Assembly (NCBI RefSeq): GCF_023230885.1
Contig: NZ_JALNWM010000084.1
Location: 1 to 13,189, forward strand
Origin: Desulfocurvus sp.
GTDB taxonomy: Bacteria > Desulfobacterota > Desulfovibrionia > Desulfovibrionales > Desulfovibrionaceae
Reading direction: 5' to 3'
DNA length: 13,189 nt
Position 1 is the first letter of the stretch; each line of letters begins with the position of its first letter. The notes beneath the pieces were generated by a model. It saw nothing but the letters and a program-made list of their open reading frames with translations, did no database searches and had not been told where the DNA came from. The position numbers were made by a program, and so were the translations under genes. Positions 12,748-13,189 of this stretch are shown here, piece by piece.

Positions 12748-13053
12748 ATGGCCGAAACCATCGAAGACATCACGATCAACTGGGAAGACGAGGAAGGCCG
12801 CCTGCTGGTCAAGGAAATCAAGAAGGAAGTCCTGACCAAGGGCTCCTGGTCGACGATCATGTTCCTGTACCAGGAGATGGACAAGCGCACGGGCGAATAC
12901 AAGGCGCCCAAGATCCGCGTGGGGCGCTACCAGAAGCGCGGCGGGCGCTACTCGTTGCAGTCCAAGTTCAACATCTCCTCCGCCCGCCAGGCCCGTCAGT
13001 TGACGGAAGTCCTCGGCCAGTGGCTGCCCGAAATGGGCGACGAGGAGGAATAG
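12748..13053 (+). CDS. Conserved-looking 101-aa protein of unknown function
   Basis: I do not recognise this protein with confidence. It has 101 aa, with acidic ends (MAETIEDITINWEDEEGR and EMGDEEE) and a basic, aromatic centre (KGSWSTIMFLYQEMDKRTGE, residues 31-50, then YKAPKIRVGRYQKRGGRY). The C-terminal part NISSARQARQLTEVLGQWL should be a helix. No cysteine, signal peptide or membrane segment is present. The strand-rich basic centre followed by one helix faintly recalls single-stranded-DNA-binding PC4/YdbC-type proteins, but this is only an impression. The start is well supported: AGAGGAGG lies six bases before the ATG at 12748. Codon use is less GC-biased than that of its neighbours and looks like that of a well-expressed gene. 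It is monocistronic, with a strong terminator 13 bp after its stop. Confidence 0.85.
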   Translation: MAETIEDITINWEDEEGRLLVKEIKKEVLTKGSWSTIMFLYQEMDKRTGEYKAPKIRVGRYQKRGGRYSLQSKFNISSARQARQLTEVLGQWLPEMGDEEE

Positions 13054-13066
13054 CGCGCCCGGCCAG

Positions 13067-13118
13067 GGCCGTGAAAAAGCCCCGGGGCGCCAAGGCGCCC
13101 CGGGGCTTTTTCACGGCC
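13067..13118. terminator. Strong bidirectional intrinsic terminator
   Basis: Two perfect 25-bp arms (13067-13091 and 13094-13118) are separated by AA. The core GCCCCGGGGCGCC/GGCGCCCCGGGGC is followed by TTTTT on both strands, then CACGGCC. It lies just after the 101-aa gene and faces the end of a likely minus-strand gene at 13136, so it can stop transcription from both sides. Confidence 0.9.
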
Positions 13119-13135
13119 AAGGGCCCGGGTCCGGC

Positions 13136-13189
13136 TCAGTTCCCGTCGCCGTCCCGCCCGGGGGCCAGGGCCGGGTTGGGTTCGTAGAA
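13136..13189 (-). CDS. Possible C-terminal end of a minus-strand gene (partial)
   Basis: The minus strand from the window edge reads 17 codons, FYEPNPALAPGRDGDGN, followed by a TGA stop (plus-strand TCA at 13136-13138). The stop lies 17 bp from a terminator that works on this strand, which is what a converging gene end would look like. The fragment is too short for identification and could be chance. Confidence 0.4.
   Translation of the reverse strand, partial: FYEPNPALAPGRDGDGN

Overview
The window is chromosomal DNA of a very GC-rich bacterium. I infer a sulfate-reducing Desulfovibrionales-type organism. The grounds are extreme GC content, genome-encoded CCA on every tRNA, a futalosine-pathway menaquinone enzyme (MqnC), a PhzF/M24/GDPD gene mix and the style of the EF-Tu start. 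The lineage rests on gene content and general resemblance, not on a search. No phage, insertion sequence, CRISPR array or plasmid gene is visible. The window reads as ordinary core chromosome with some odd intergenic structure.

Left end (1-1825), all on the minus strand: the first 57 codons of tuf (EF-Tu), preceded by tRNA-Thr(GGT), tRNA-Gly(TCC), tRNA-Tyr(GTA) and tRNA-Thr(TGT). This is the same four-tRNA plus tuf order as the E. coli tufB operon, with a promoter at 698-724. Next come two identical tRNA-Lys(CTT) genes 799 bp apart. Each has the same terminator hairpin but its own unrelated promoter. The roughly 640 bp between them has no credible gene. It holds a 61-bp-spaced GC hairpin repeat and an AT-rich near-palindrome.

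Middle (1855-8610): a full-length DsbD-family thiol:disulfide reductase is translationally coupled to a PhzF-family isomerase. A minus-strand M24 metallopeptidase follows. It diverges from a two-gene unit encoding a cysteine-free HMA-like small protein and a stand-alone HAD protein that looks like the phosphorylation domain of a P-type ATPase. The divergent intergenic region is built on a perfect 23-bp inverted repeat whose arms each supply a -35 box and spacer for an outward promoter. An MltC-type lipoprotein lytic transglycosylase comes next and ends 2 bp from a convergent gene.

Right part (8613-13189): on the minus strand, mqnC is followed by a glycerophosphodiester phosphodiesterase. Divergent from mqnC is a tight plus-strand operon of a CoA-binding-fold protein, a CxxCxxCC metal-cluster protein (GTG start overlapping the previous stop) and a J-domain co-chaperone-like protein (GTG start). 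After a 461-bp gap comes a strongly translated 101-aa protein of unknown function, then a perfect 25-bp-stem bidirectional terminator. The last 54 bp look like the 3' end of a converging minus-strand gene.

Themes are translation (tuf, tRNAs), envelope maintenance (DsbD, MltC, GDPD) and metal or redox handling (DsbD, HMA/HAD pair, CxxCxxCC protein). I see no defence or mobile system. The best candidates for something undescribed are the split P-type-ATPase-like pair with its mirror-image promoter, the CoA-binding/CxxCxxCC/J-domain operon and the 101-aa protein.
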